A DNA stretch of 64,000 nt from Candidatus Hadersleviella danica. GTDB lineage: Bacteria > Chloroflexota > Anaerolineae > Promineifilales > Promineifilaceae. The stretch spans positions 1 to 64,000 of the forward strand of contig JADJSZ010000047.1 of the NCBI GenBank assembly GCA_016711405.1, given 5' to 3'. Below are positions 1-8,945 of the stretch, in pieces. A model generated the notes under the pieces. That model saw only the letters and a program-made list of their open reading frames with translations. It made no database searches and was not told the origin of the DNA. The position numbers were made by a program, and so were the translations under genes. Position 1 is the first letter of the stretch. Each line of letters begins with the position of its first letter.

Positions 1-514
1 ACCCAAACTCCCCCACCACCGCCAAATCCACAAACCGCTGGCGAAACACATCGCTCTGCCACTGCAAAGTCGGGTTGGCACGATCCGCCACATCATAAAC
101 CTGCAAGCGCGGCCCCACCGTGATGTAAGCCAAACGGCCGTCGGCCGACAAAGCCAGCCCCGTCGCCTCGCCCCCCGTCTGCGCCACCAAAGTCAGGTCG
201 AGCGAGCGCGAGCTGGCGGGTAGGGTGGGCGCTGGGGTCGCCGTGGGCAAGGGGGTGGGGTAGGGCGTGAAAGTTGGTGTAACCGTGGGGATGCTGGTCG
301 GGGTGCGCGTGGGGCGCGGGGTGTTGGTCAACGTGGTAGTGGGGGATGGCGTGTGGCTGGCCGTCATCGTGGGGGGCACGGCCGTTCCCGTCGCCGTCGG
401 GCTAGGCGTAGCCGTCAGAACAACAGCAATCGGCTCGGCCGTCGGCGGCCGTTCCGTTTGGCAAGCAATAAGACCAACAGTAAGCAGAGTAAGACACCAG
501 AAAAAGGAACGCAT
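1..514 (-). CDS. Lipoprotein with Thr/Pro-rich linker, C-terminus outside window
   Basis: The minus-strand frame opens at ATG 514-512 and stays open to the window edge, so only about 171 N-terminal residues are visible. A signal peptide with lipobox-like end (LIAC, cysteine near residue 20) predicts a lipid-anchored exported protein. Residues of roughly 25-85 form a Thr/Pro/Ser/Ala-rich low-complexity linker, typical of Chloroflexota surface lipoproteins. After it begins a globular part with the pattern GLALSADGRLAYITVG and LQVYDV, which resembles the start of an LVIVD or other beta-propeller repeat. Signal and linker are seen directly; the propeller fold is inferred from one or two blades. 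Ligand and function are unknown. Confidence 0.75.
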   Translation of the reverse strand, partial: MRSFFWCLTLLTVGLIACQTERPPTAEPIAVVLTATPSPTATGTAVPPTMTASHTPSPTTTLTNTPRPTRTPTSIPTVTPTFTPYPTPLPTATPAPTLPASSRSLDLTLVAQTGGEATGLALSADGRLAYITVGPRLQVYDVADRANPTLQWQSDVFRQRFVDLAVVGEFG

Positions 515-914
515 GATGTTTCTCCAGTAAAATATCGGCCGATTCTATCCCCCCACGGCCGCCCCAGCTAAACGGCCGTCCAACCCACACGCCGTTTCCC
601 CACTTCCCCATCAAAAACACCCCTCTAAGCCCCCTCGCGCTTTCTCAAAGTCGCCCTCTGAGCAAAACTTTTACTCAAGAGCACATTCCAAAAGTTGCCC
701 CCCTGCGCAGGCTCAGAGAGGCATAATTTCCAAAAATTGCCCCTCCGGACCCGTCCACACCCCCATCTTTTCAGAAAAATGCCCCCCAGTTTGCCAAACA
801 ACCCCATTCTGCCTACACTTTTGGAGCTTTTAGCTTTTAGCTTTTAGCGGTAACGGCTAAAGCCGCCACTACGAACGCAATCCAAAATCCACAATCCGCA
901 ATCCCAAATCCCCC
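515..914. other. Intergenic region with repeats, no gene seen
   Basis: A 400-base gap between divergent genes. Between about 660 and 790 the phrase TCCAAAA(G/A)TTGCCCC recurs imperfectly three times, without coding character. At 826-850 a TTTTAGC word is repeated three times, then comes a small stem (CGGCTAAAGCCG) and the phrase CACTACGAAC, then four variants of AATCCRMAATCC running up to the next start codon. The same stem-plus-phrase recurs near 6067-6116 and 9097-9118. Short ORFs here are unconvincing. Confidence 0.6.
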
Positions 915-3900
915 ATGCCCTCCCCCGCACCCTTCTCCTCCTCTCTCTCATCCTCCTCCTAGGCGGCTACTTCCGCTTCACAGGTCTCAGTTGGGACGAC
1001 TTCACCCACCTGCACCCCGACGAACGCTTCCTCACCAGCACCACCGCCAAGCTCGAAACCATCAGCGACCCCCTGCTCTATTTGCGCACCTCCGAATCGC
1101 CGCTGAACCCCTACAACAAAGGCGAAGGCTTCTACGTCTACGGCAACTTCCCCATGACCGCCACCAAATACGTGGCCGAATGGGCCGAGGCATGGCGCAC
1201 CCCCTGCAACGAAGAGCCAGAGCCACGGCCGCTGTGCCGCAACCCCCTCACCAGCTACGACGGCGTACACCTCATCGGCAGAATCCTCTCCGCCCTGCTC
1301 GATTTAACGGCCGTCCTCTTCACCTTTTTAATTGGCCGTCGCCTCTACAGCGATCGCGTCGGCCTGCTGGCCGCCTTCCTCATGGCCACGGCCGTCATGC
1401 CCATCCAACAATCCCACTTTTACACGATGGACAACTGGGCGGCTGGGCTGGCCACCATGACCATTTACGCGGCCGTGCGCGCCAGCGAACAAGCCACCCG
1501 CAAACGCTGGTGGGCACTCTTTGGGATACTGCTCGGCCTCACCCTCGCCTCCCGCGTCAACGTCGCCCCGCTGGCAGGCGTGGCTGGCGTAGCCGGTCTC
1601 ATCTGGCTGGCGCAAGGCAAAGCGCGGGAGAGCAAATGGTGGCCTACTTACAAAGTGCGGCGGGGAGCGTCGCCCTGCAACACATCATCTTGGGTGGCAT
1701 GATGGCCGCCCTCGTCACCCTCGTCGTCTTCCGCCTCGCCCAACCCTATGCCTTCGCCGACCGCACCATCGCCCGCGAAGCATACATGGCCGAAACAGGC
1801 CAAGAGCCAAGCTGGTTGTACGAAACCGCCTACAGTATCGTCGGCCTCAACCCCCGTTTTCGCGCCAACCTCGAAGAAATCCAACGCCTGCAAGCCCCCG
1901 AAGCGAGTTTCCCCCGCCATGCAATGGGTAGACCGCCCCGCCATCCTCTTCCCCCTCACCAACATGCTCTTTTATGGGATGGGTTTGCTGGCGGGCATCG
2001 CCGCATGGCTGGGCTTTAGCTGGGCACTGTGGCGCATCCTGCGCGGCCGACCCGATTGGTGGCAACACGCCATCTTGGTCAGTTGGGTGGGGGTCTACTT
2101 CTTCTTCATCGCCACCCGCTGGGTCAAATCGGTGCGCTACTTCCTGCCCATCTACCCCGCCCTGTTTATCTTGGGGGCGTGGCTCTTGTGGGAGCTGTGG
2201 CGGCGGGCAGACGGCCGTCGCTGGGCACAAGCCCTCGTCGCCCTCGCCCTCATTCTCACCCCCCTCACCAGCCTGTGGTGGGCCTACGGCTTCACCGAGA
2301 TTTACCGCCAGCCCCTCACCCGCGTCGCCGCCTCCTACTGGATGTACGAACACATCCCTAGCGCGGGCACAGTGCTATACACCACGGCCGACGGCCAGCC
2401 CCGCGAACTGCAACTCCCCCTCCTCGGCGCCAACTGGATTCCCAGCATGGGGGCGCAAACCATCCCCTTCACCCTGCCCGAAGAGGGCACTGTCACGGCC
2501 GTGCGCTGGAATTACCTCCGCTCCGCCTCGGGCCAAACCGAAACCGCCACCATCCAAGTCGCCCTCAATGACCAAATGGGCGAAAAACGGGCTGGCCTAG
2601 ATGACACCCGCCGCGCCGTCACCGTGCCATTGGCCGACCCCATCCAACTGGCCGCCAACCAACCCCACATGCTCGAAGTGCAATTGGCGGCAGGGAGCGC
2701 GGCCGTCTTGGCCGAAACGAGCGTCATCACCAGTGAACATTGGGACGATGCCCTGCCCACGCGCACCCTCGGCCGTGACCCCTACTCCCAGTATTACCGT
2801 GGCCTCAGCACGGGAGCCATGCCCACCACCAACCCCGACAGCGACCAAAAGCGGTTGGAGGTGTATGGCTGGCTGGAAGAGGCCGATGTCATCGTCCTCA
2901 GCAGTCAACGCTCCATCTGGTCCACCCCCCGCCTGCCCCTCACCTATCCGCTCATGAACCGCTATTTCGAGGCGTTGTTTGCCGAAGAGTTGGGCTTTGA
3001 ACTCGTCGCCCAATTCCACGGCGATATTCGCATGGGGCCGTTGCACATCAGCGACACGGGCGGCGTGGTGGGTTGGGGGCAACAGCCCCAAATCGGCTGG
3101 CCGCACCCCGGCTGGACGGCCGCTGAAGAGGCGTTCAGCGTCTACGACCATCCCCCCGTCTGGATTTTTAAGAAGACGGCCGACTTTAGCCTCGAACGCC
3201 TCGTGGCCATTTTGGGAGCCGTAGACGTGACCAACGTCGTCACCATGAACCCACTGGAAGCGACCAACGCCCCCAACGCCATGCAACTTTCGCCCGAACA
3301 AGCGGCTATCCAACAAGCAAACGGCACATTCAGCGAAATTTTTAACGTGGATGGGGTGCTGTCCAATAACTCGTTTGTGGCGGCCGTCGTCTGGTGGCTG
3401 GCCGTCGTCGCGTTGGGATGGCTCGCCTTTCCGCTCTGCTTTGTGCTGTTCCCCGGCCTCACCGATAGGGGATTTGCCCTCGGCCGTATCTTCGCCCTGC
3501 TCATCATCTCCTACTTTGGCTGGCTGATGGCCAGTTTGGGCTGGCTGTGGCACACGCAGGGCACGCTCCTGCTGGGGCTGGCTCTGCTGGCCGTGGCCAG
3601 CGCCCTCGTCGCATGGCGGCATTGGGCCGAACTGGCCCAGTTTGTGCGCGACAACAAACGGCTCCTGCTCCTCCTCGAAGGAGTGGGGGTTCTGCTCTAC
3701 CTCTTCCAAATCGCCATCCGCATGGGCAACCCCGATGCGTGGCATGTCATTTGGGGCGGCGAAAAGCCAATGGACATGGCTTATTTCACGGCCGTCCTCA
3801 AAAGCACAACTTTCCCCCCCTACGACCCGTGGTTTGCGGGCGGGTACATCAACTATTACTACTACGGCTTCGTCTACGCGGCCGTCCTCCCCAAACTGCT

Positions 3901-5773
3901 CGGCATCGTCCCCGGCATGGCCTACAACCTCATCCTGCCCATGCTGTTCAGCTTCACAGGGTTGGCCGTCTTTAGCCTGACGTATACGCTAGTCTATCAG
4001 TCAGTCAGTCGGTCAGTCAGTCAGTCGGCAATCCGCAATCCGCATTCCGCATTCCGCATTTCCATTTTTGGCGCTACCGCCGCCACCATCATGGCCATGT
4101 TGTTGGGCAATTTGCGCCAGTTGGCCTTGGTGTTCAGCGTGTGGGATAGGGCGAGTGTGATGCCGCCCGATGCGAACGGCTTGTTGCGGGTCATAGATGG
4201 CGGCTGGCGCATTTTGTCGGGGTCGGCCGTGCCCTCCATCTACCCCGGCGATTGGTTCTGGACAGCCAGCCGGGCCATCACCGTGCCCCCCGGCGAAGTC
4301 GGCCCCATCACCGAATTTCCCTTCTTCACCTTCCTCTACGGCGATTTACACGCCCACATGATAGCCCTGCCGCTGGCCTTATTTGCCTTGGCGTGGGCGG
4401 TGGCCTTGGCCTTGCGGCCGACCAAATTCTCCCGCCTCGGCGGGTTGGCCTATGGCGCCGTTGGGGCGTTGGCCGTGGGCGTGCTCTACCCCACCAACAG
4501 TTGGGACTTCCCCACCTATCTGGTCATCACCGCGTTGGCCATCTTGTTTTACGATTGGCGGCGGCTGGGGGCGACGTTGCCCATGTTGGGGCAATTTGGG
4601 GTGAAAGCGGCCGTTCTCGCCGCCTCATCGGTCATGCTGTTCTGGCCTTTCTGGCAAAACTTTGGCTCGGGCTACGGCTCCGTCAAGCTCTGGGAAGGCT
4701 CGCTCACCAGCATTGGCGATTATCTAATGATTTACGGGCTGTTCCTGTGGCTCATCGTCACCTTTTTGGTGGTGGAATTTAAGGGTGGGGGGCAGAGATG
4801 GACGGCCGAGGGTTGGCCAAGTATGCCACGGTCAACACCACGGCCGTTATCGGTCTGCTTGGCGTGTCGGGCATCATGTTCGGCATGTTGGTGCGCGGCT
4901 ACGAAGTCGCCCCGCTCATCGTCACCCTCGTTTTACTGGCGGGCGTGTTGGCCGTGTGGGGTGCGGCCGATACCTCCCGCCGCGTCGTCCACACCCTCAT
5001 CGCCTCCGCCCTCGCCCTGACACTGGTGGTAGAGGTGGTTGTGCTGGATGGGGACATCGGCCGAATGAACACCGTCTTTAAGTTTTATATGCAGGTTTGG
5101 ATTCTGCTCAGCATTGCGGGGGAGCCATGCTGGCGTGGCTCTGGCCGCTGGTCACGGCCGAGTGGGGGGAGACGCGCCAGAAGGTGTGGCAAACGGTGAT
5201 GGTGGCGTTGTTGTTATCGGCCGTGCTCTACCCCATTTTGGCCACCCGCGCCAAATGGGGCATCCGCGAAAACCCGACCAAGCCCGCACCACCCTGAATG
5301 GCCTCGACTTCATGCGCTATGTCACCTACGGCGACAACGGCCAAACTGTGTCGCTCAACTACGATTACGAGGCGATTCAATGGATGCACCGCAACATCCC
5401 CGGCTCGCCCGTGGTGGCCGAAGCGCACAGTGGCAATCCCTACCGCTCGATTGGCAACCGCATTTCGATGTACACAGGTTTGCCCAGCATTGTCGGTTGG
5501 GATTGGCACCAGCGGCAACAACGCGCCACCACTCCCGGTTGGCTCGTCGCCAGCCGCGTCAACGATGTCAGCTTGCTCTACAACACGGAAGACATCCAAC
5601 TGGCGCAGGAGTTGCTGGAGAAGTACAACGTCGGCTATGTGTATGTGGGGCAGTTGGAGACGGTGTACTACAGCCCCGCTGGCCTGTACAAATTCGACCA
5701 AATGGCGGCCGAAGGCTTGCTGGAAGAGGTCTACCGCAATCGGGGCACAAGCATTTATCAGGTCATTCGATAA
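915..5773 (+). CDS. DUF2298 (Chlor_Arch_YYY) giant membrane protein with GT39-like N-terminus, frame broken by indels
   Basis: Polytopic membrane protein of about 1,600 residues. The N-terminal third carries HPDERF near the start and many membrane helices, as in GT39/ArnT-like lipid-linked-sugar glycosyltransferases. The second half holds the DUF2298 hallmark, a run of four tyrosines in INYYYYGF (about 3850-3870), and WFWTASRAI, HPDE-like and SFPTY-like loops typical of the family. Reading continuity requires frame changes near 920-955, 1630, 1905, 4790, 5120 and 5280, several in G or C runs; similarity to a continuous protein resumes each time, so sequencing indels are the likely cause. ATG 915 is the only plausible start. 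A 70-bp repeat array lies in frame at 3990-4062, and an inserted 153-bp element begins right after the stop. The function is probably cell-surface glycan assembly, by inference only. Confidence 0.8.
3990..4062 (+). repeat. Tandem short-word array inside the DUF2298 coding sequence
   Basis: Consists of a (T)CAGTCAGTC part followed by AATCCGCAATCCGCATTCCGC words. Identical words are otherwise found in intergenic gaps (for example 7036-7128). Here the array is in frame and adds roughly 25 Ser/Gln/Arg-rich residues to a predicted loop between membrane helices. Confidence 0.85.
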
Positions 5774-5926
5774 GGGTGTGTTTCATCTCAGTTGAGAGCC
5801 GTCGTAGGGGCAACCCTTGTGGTTGCCCTAACCTCTGGTAAATGCGAGACTGGGGGTAGGCATATTTATCCCTGAAGAGGGACAAGGCCTACCCCTACAA
5901 TGTTTCAACCCAAATGAAACACACCC
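5774..5926. mobile_element. 153-bp MITE-like element, copy 1
   Basis: Perfect 13-bp terminal inverted repeats (GGGTGTGTTTCAT and ATGAAACACACCC) bound a 153-bp non-coding unit. It is flanked by a perfect 9-bp direct duplication ATTCGATAA (5765-5773 and 5927-5935), the expected footprint of transposition. The left duplication includes the TAA stop of the DUF2298 gene. A copy of the same length and nearly the same sequence is at 61170-61322 with a different 9-bp duplication. It contains an internal GGCAACC...GGTTGCC hairpin and no coding capacity, so it must be mobilised in trans if active. Confidence 0.92.
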
Positions 5927-5985
5927 ATTCGATAATCATTCGTCACGATTCAGGTAGTGGCTTGTTTGGGTGGCAAAATTGATTC

Positions 5986-6059
5986 AACCGTGGAGGACGC
6001 AGAGAACGCGGAGGAAATTCCAAAGAAAGCTCCGCGCCCTCTGCGCTCTCCGCGGTTAG
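5986..6059. repeat. GC-rich dispersed repeat, inverted partner at 39870-39943
   Basis: The segment begins AACCGTGGAGGACGC and ends CTCTCCGCGGTTA; its reverse complement matches 39870-39943 at most positions. The internal words (ACGCGGAGGAAATTCC) are themselves near-direct repeats, and the ends can pair. No coding capacity. Followed at 6067-6116 by two stem phrases (CGGCTAAAGCCG and CGACTAAAGTCG), each followed by TACTACAA or TTACAA. Confidence 0.75.
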
Positions 6060-6120
6060 AAAAAAAACGGCTAAAGCCGTTATTACAAGCCTACGACTAA
6101 AGTCGTTACTACAATCGCAA

Positions 6121-7032
6121 TTAAGCCACGGCCGAATTGCTCTCTTTCACGACACGCACAAAAATCTCATCAAGGGAGGGGAGCGCCACCTCAAAACGGT
6201 CGAGGATGAAGCCTTGCTGGATGAGCTGAGCCAGAACAGCTTGGGTGGAAGTTTCGACCGTTAAGAACAAATCCCACTCGCCCGAGGGGAGATGTTGCAC
6301 ATGCGCCACCCCCCCTAAGCCCATCTCCAAATGCCCCTGCCCGCTGACGCGCAACACATGGCTGGCAAACTGCCGCCGCACCTCCGAAACCTTCCCCTCC
6401 AACACCACTTTGCCCTTGTTGATGAGGCCAATGCGGTCGCACAACGCCTCCACCAAGCCCATTTGGTGGCTGGTCATAATCACCGCTTTGCCCTTGTCGC
6501 GTAGCTCCAAAATCACCTCGCGCACAAGGGCGGCATTGATGGGGTCGAGGTTGGCAAACGGCTCGTCTATGATGAGCAAATCGGGCTGGTGCAAGATGGC
6601 GGCGATGACTTGCACCTTTTGGGTCATGCCTCGGCTCAATTGGCCAATTTTGGTGCGCTGTTGGTCGCCAATCTCCAGCCGCTCGAGGTAGCCGAGGGCG
6701 CGTTGTTTGGCTGTGGCTTTATCCAACCCTTTGAGCCGCCCCAAAAAGACCAAGCAATCGAGGACGCGCATGTCGGGGTAGAGACCGCGCTCTTCGGGCA
6801 TGTAGCCGACGCGGTCGGCCGTGCTTTTGTTCAGCGGGCCGCCCAACACCTCAATCCGCCCCCCATCGAGGGGGAATATGTTGAGGATGAGCCGAATTGT
6901 TGTCGTTTTGCCCGCCCCGTTGGGGCCGAGCAAGCCAAACACCTCCCCCGCCTGTACCTCAAAACTAACATCAGAGACGGCCACTTTCTGGCCAAATAGT
7001 TTGCGTATGTGTGCGACGGTGACGATAGACAT
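6121..7032 (-). CDS. ABC transporter ATP-binding protein (NatA/YhaQ-like)
   Basis: A 303-residue cytoplasmic ATPase of an ABC-2 type exporter. Walker A GPNGAGKT lies at about residues 36-43, the signature LSRGMTQK near 130, Walker B LLIIDEP near 150, D-loop NLDP and H-loop TSHQ follow. The C-terminal 80 residues match the extension seen in NatA/YhaQ-type subunits (DUF4162-like) rather than in importers. ATG at 7032 is followed immediately by the family N-terminus. No permease gene lies next to it; upstream is a repeat array and a divergent padR gene. The exported substrate cannot be told. Confidence 0.88.
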   Translation of the reverse strand: MSIVTVAHIRKLFGQKVAVSDVSFEVQAGEVFGLLGPNGAGKTTTIRLILNIFPLDGGRIEVLGGPLNKSTADRVGYMPEERGLYPDMRVLDCLVFLGRLKGLDKATAKQRALGYLERLEIGDQQRTKIGQLSRGMTQKVQVIAAILHQPDLLIIDEPFANLDPINAALVREVILELRDKGKAVIMTSHQMGLVEALCDRIGLINKGKVVLEGKVSEVRRQFASHVLRVSGQGHLEMGLGGVAHVQHLPSGEWDLFLTVETSTQAVLAQLIQQGFILDRFEVALPSLDEIFVRVVKESNSAVA

Positions 7033-7035
7033 GGG

Positions 7036-7128
7036 GGAATGCGGATTGCGGAATGGGGATTGCGGAATGAAGGTGTTGGACGGCGAAGCGACTGAGGGAC
7101 TGACTGAGAGACTGACCGACTAAAAGAC
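7036..7128. repeat. Intergenic tandem word array
   Basis: Two word families abut: GCGGATTGCGGAATGGGGATT followed by GACTGACTGAGAGACTGACC. Both recur across the window in gaps and, at 3990-4062, inside a gene. It sits immediately upstream of the ABC ATPase start on the minus strand. Confidence 0.8.
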
Positions 7129-7158
7129 TAAGCAAACCCTACGTTTGGCCTACGGCCG

Positions 7159-7187
7159 TTGACAGCGGCCGTCTGTTTGCGTAAACT
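7159..7187 (+). promoter_or_regulatory. Candidate sigma-70-type promoter for padR operon
   Basis: TTGACA (7159-7164), 17-base spacer, TAAACT (7182-7187), about 107 bases upstream of the padR start. The -35 is perfect and the -10 matches four of six. A short dyad CCTAATTTAG lies just downstream (about 7199-7208) and could be an autoregulatory operator, but this is a guess. Confidence 0.45.
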
Positions 7188-7294
7188 GCCACAGTATACC
7201 TAATTTAGTTATGCTTGGGGGATAATTAGCAATGAGCAAAGGTTGCTGGTGAATGCGAGGTAATAACGAGTAACCAATAACGAATAACAACCCT

Positions 7295-7645
7295 ATGACT
7301 TTTAGAGACCAAGTTCGCAAAGGAAGTACAGAGACCCTTGTTTTGCTCCTGCTCGGGCAGGAGGCGATGTATGGCTACCAAATTTGCCAAGAGATGACGC
7401 GGCGCAGTGGTGGCTATTTTGAGATGAAAGAGGGATTACTTTACCCCACCCTGCACCGAATGCAACAAGATGGCTTGCTGGCCAGCGAATGGCGCGAGGC
7501 GGAAAACGGCCGTCGGCGCAAGTATTACCTCATCACGGCCGAGGGGCGGGCGGTGTTGGGCGAGCAAACGGCCGAGTGGCACAACTTTATGACCCAATTG
7601 CAAGCGTTGTTGGGCGGCTCCCAGCCGCAAGAAGGGCACGCATGA
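7295..7645 (+). CDS. PadR family transcriptional regulator
   Basis: A 116-residue winged-helix repressor. The N-terminal half has the PadR pattern: ETLVLLLLGQEAMYGYQI, then a recognition region and the wing EGLLYPTLHRMQQDGLL, followed by NGRRRKYYLITAEG. PadR proteins usually repress their own operon and a neighbouring membrane or efflux gene. The stop overlaps the start of the next gene by four bases (ATGA), indicating translational coupling to a HAAS-domain protein, a frequent PadR partner. A promoter candidate lies at 7159-7187. Confidence 0.93.
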   Translation: MTFRDQVRKGSTETLVLLLLGQEAMYGYQICQEMTRRSGGYFEMKEGLLYPTLHRMQQDGLLASEWREAENGRRRKYYLITAEGRAVLGEQTAEWHNFMTQLQALLGGSQPQEGHA

Positions 7646-8124
7646 CCACCTCTACCACCATAGACACCGTTTTGACGGCAATTTCGGCCGAGATGAACCT
7701 GAGCAAAGCAACCGAATGGGAGCTGATTGAGGAGATACGAGGGCATTTGGAAGATGCTGTGGCAGATGCCCGCGCTACGGGGCTGGATGAGAACACGGCA
7801 TTGCTGAAAGCGGCCGAGAAATTCGGCGCGGCCGAAGTGGGGCAAGCGTTACAGGCCGTTCACATGCCGTGGGAATCGGCCGATGCGTTGCTGGCTTGCT
7901 TTGTGCCTGTGCTAGGTGGCCTCGTCTTGCGCTGGCTCATCTTTGCCCCGAGTGGCACGGCCGTGGGCTGGCCCATTTTGCTCCAACGGCCGGCCGTGCT
8001 CATCATCGCCCTCGCCGTCCTGCTCATCCCCTGCCTCCAATTCCGCCGCTGGCCCTACACCATCACGGCATGGCTCTTCATCTGGAGCGTGTCGTTCCTC
8101 TTCATCCTACGCGAAATGATTTGA
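7642..8124 (+). CDS. HAAS-domain membrane protein (PadR partner)
   Basis: 160 residues. The first 75 form a helical domain (sequence around WELIEEIRGHLEDAVADA and AAEKFGAAEVG) typical of the HAAS/permease-prefix domain found next to PadR regulators. The rest is three hydrophobic segments ending in LFILREMI. The start ATG 7642 overlaps the padR stop. In other bacteria such pairs act as a regulator and a membrane sensor or anti-regulator; that role is inferred from the pairing, not visible in the sequence. Confidence 0.75.
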   Translation: MTTSTTIDTVLTAISAEMNLSKATEWELIEEIRGHLEDAVADARATGLDENTALLKAAEKFGAAEVGQALQAVHMPWESADALLACFVPVLGGLVLRWLIFAPSGTAVGWPILLQRPAVLIIALAVLLIPCLQFRRWPYTITAWLFIWSVSFLFILREMI

Positions 8125-8198
8125 ATGCGGAATGGGGAATGCGGATTGCGGAACTAATCACTAACCACTAACCACTAACCACTATTTACTGGAGAACT

Positions 8199-8933
8199 AT
8201 GTCCAAAACAGCGACAACCAACACGGCCGCCCCAAACAACGGCCGCGCCACCGATTTGGCGGTGATTGAGACGATTTTGCGGAACCGCCATTACTTCTTC
8301 ACCGAGATTAAGGATGGGGTGAATTTGCCCCAGAAAATGCGGGCGATGCTCATCTCGAGTTTGCTCTTTTTGGGGCTATATGGGGCGGTGCTTGGCTCCA
8401 CCCACAGTTTGTGGCAGGCGTTGAGTTCGGCCGTTAAACTGCCGCTCCTCTTTCTGGCCACCTTGTTCATTTGCGCCCCCACGCTCTACTTTTTCAACGT
8501 TTTGTTTGGCTCCAACCAAAGCCTCACCCAAAACGTGGCTCTGATTTTGACGGCGATTACGGTCACGGCCGTGCTTCTCCTCAGCTTCGCCCCCATCACC
8601 CTCTTTTTCCTGCTGACCACCAGCCAGTACCAGTTTTTCAAGTTGCTCAACGTCGGCATCTTCGCCGTCTCGGGCTTTATGGGGGTGAGCTTTTTGCGGC
8701 AGGGGATGGCCATTGTAGCGCATGAACAGACGGGCAACGACGGCCGGGCATGGGTCTTGCGCCTCTGGATTTTCCTCTACGCCTTTGTGGGGAGCCAATT
8801 GGCGTGGACTTTGCGGCCGTTTATCGGCGCTCCCAGCATGGAATTCGAGCTTTTCCGCCAGTTGGGAGGCAATTTTTACACCAACATTTTTGCCAGCTTT
8901 GGCGAAATCTTCGGCTTCTTTATCGTCGGTTAA
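8199..8933 (+). CDS. Multi-pass membrane protein, Yip1-like
   Basis: 244 residues with a short soluble N-terminus containing VIETILRNRHYFFTEI, then about six membrane segments. The layout resembles Yip1/YIF1-like integral membrane proteins annotated as hypothetical in Chloroflexota and cyanobacteria. GGAGA lies four bases before ATG 8199, after an AACCACTAACCACT array (8155-8185). The gene follows padR-HAAS in the same direction and may belong to the operon. No function is known. Confidence 0.7.
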   Translation: MSKTATTNTAAPNNGRATDLAVIETILRNRHYFFTEIKDGVNLPQKMRAMLISSLLFLGLYGAVLGSTHSLWQALSSAVKLPLLFLATLFICAPTLYFFNVLFGSNQSLTQNVALILTAITVTAVLLLSFAPITLFFLLTTSQYQFFKLLNVGIFAVSGFMGVSFLRQGMAIVAHEQTGNDGRAWVLRLWIFLYAFVGSQLAWTLRPFIGAPSMEFELFRQLGGNFYTNIFASFGEIFGFFIVG

Positions 8934-8945
8934 GGAGGTGGCAAG

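Noticed and set aside
625..807. Minus-strand 60-codon ORF
   Set aside because: Lies in a repeat-containing gap, with internal repeated phrases (GNFWN/K) derived from a DNA repeat and no ribosome site.
2597..3745. 382-codon minus-strand open frame
   Set aside because: Shadow of the DUF2298 gene; no signal, motif or ribosome site.
915..5773. Programmed ribosomal frameshifting in the DUF2298 gene
   Set aside because: Six changes in both directions without slippery heptamers or conserved stimulators; sequencing indels explain them better.
6589..6999. Plus-strand ORF opposite the ABC ATPase
   Set aside because: Shadow of the ATPase frame.
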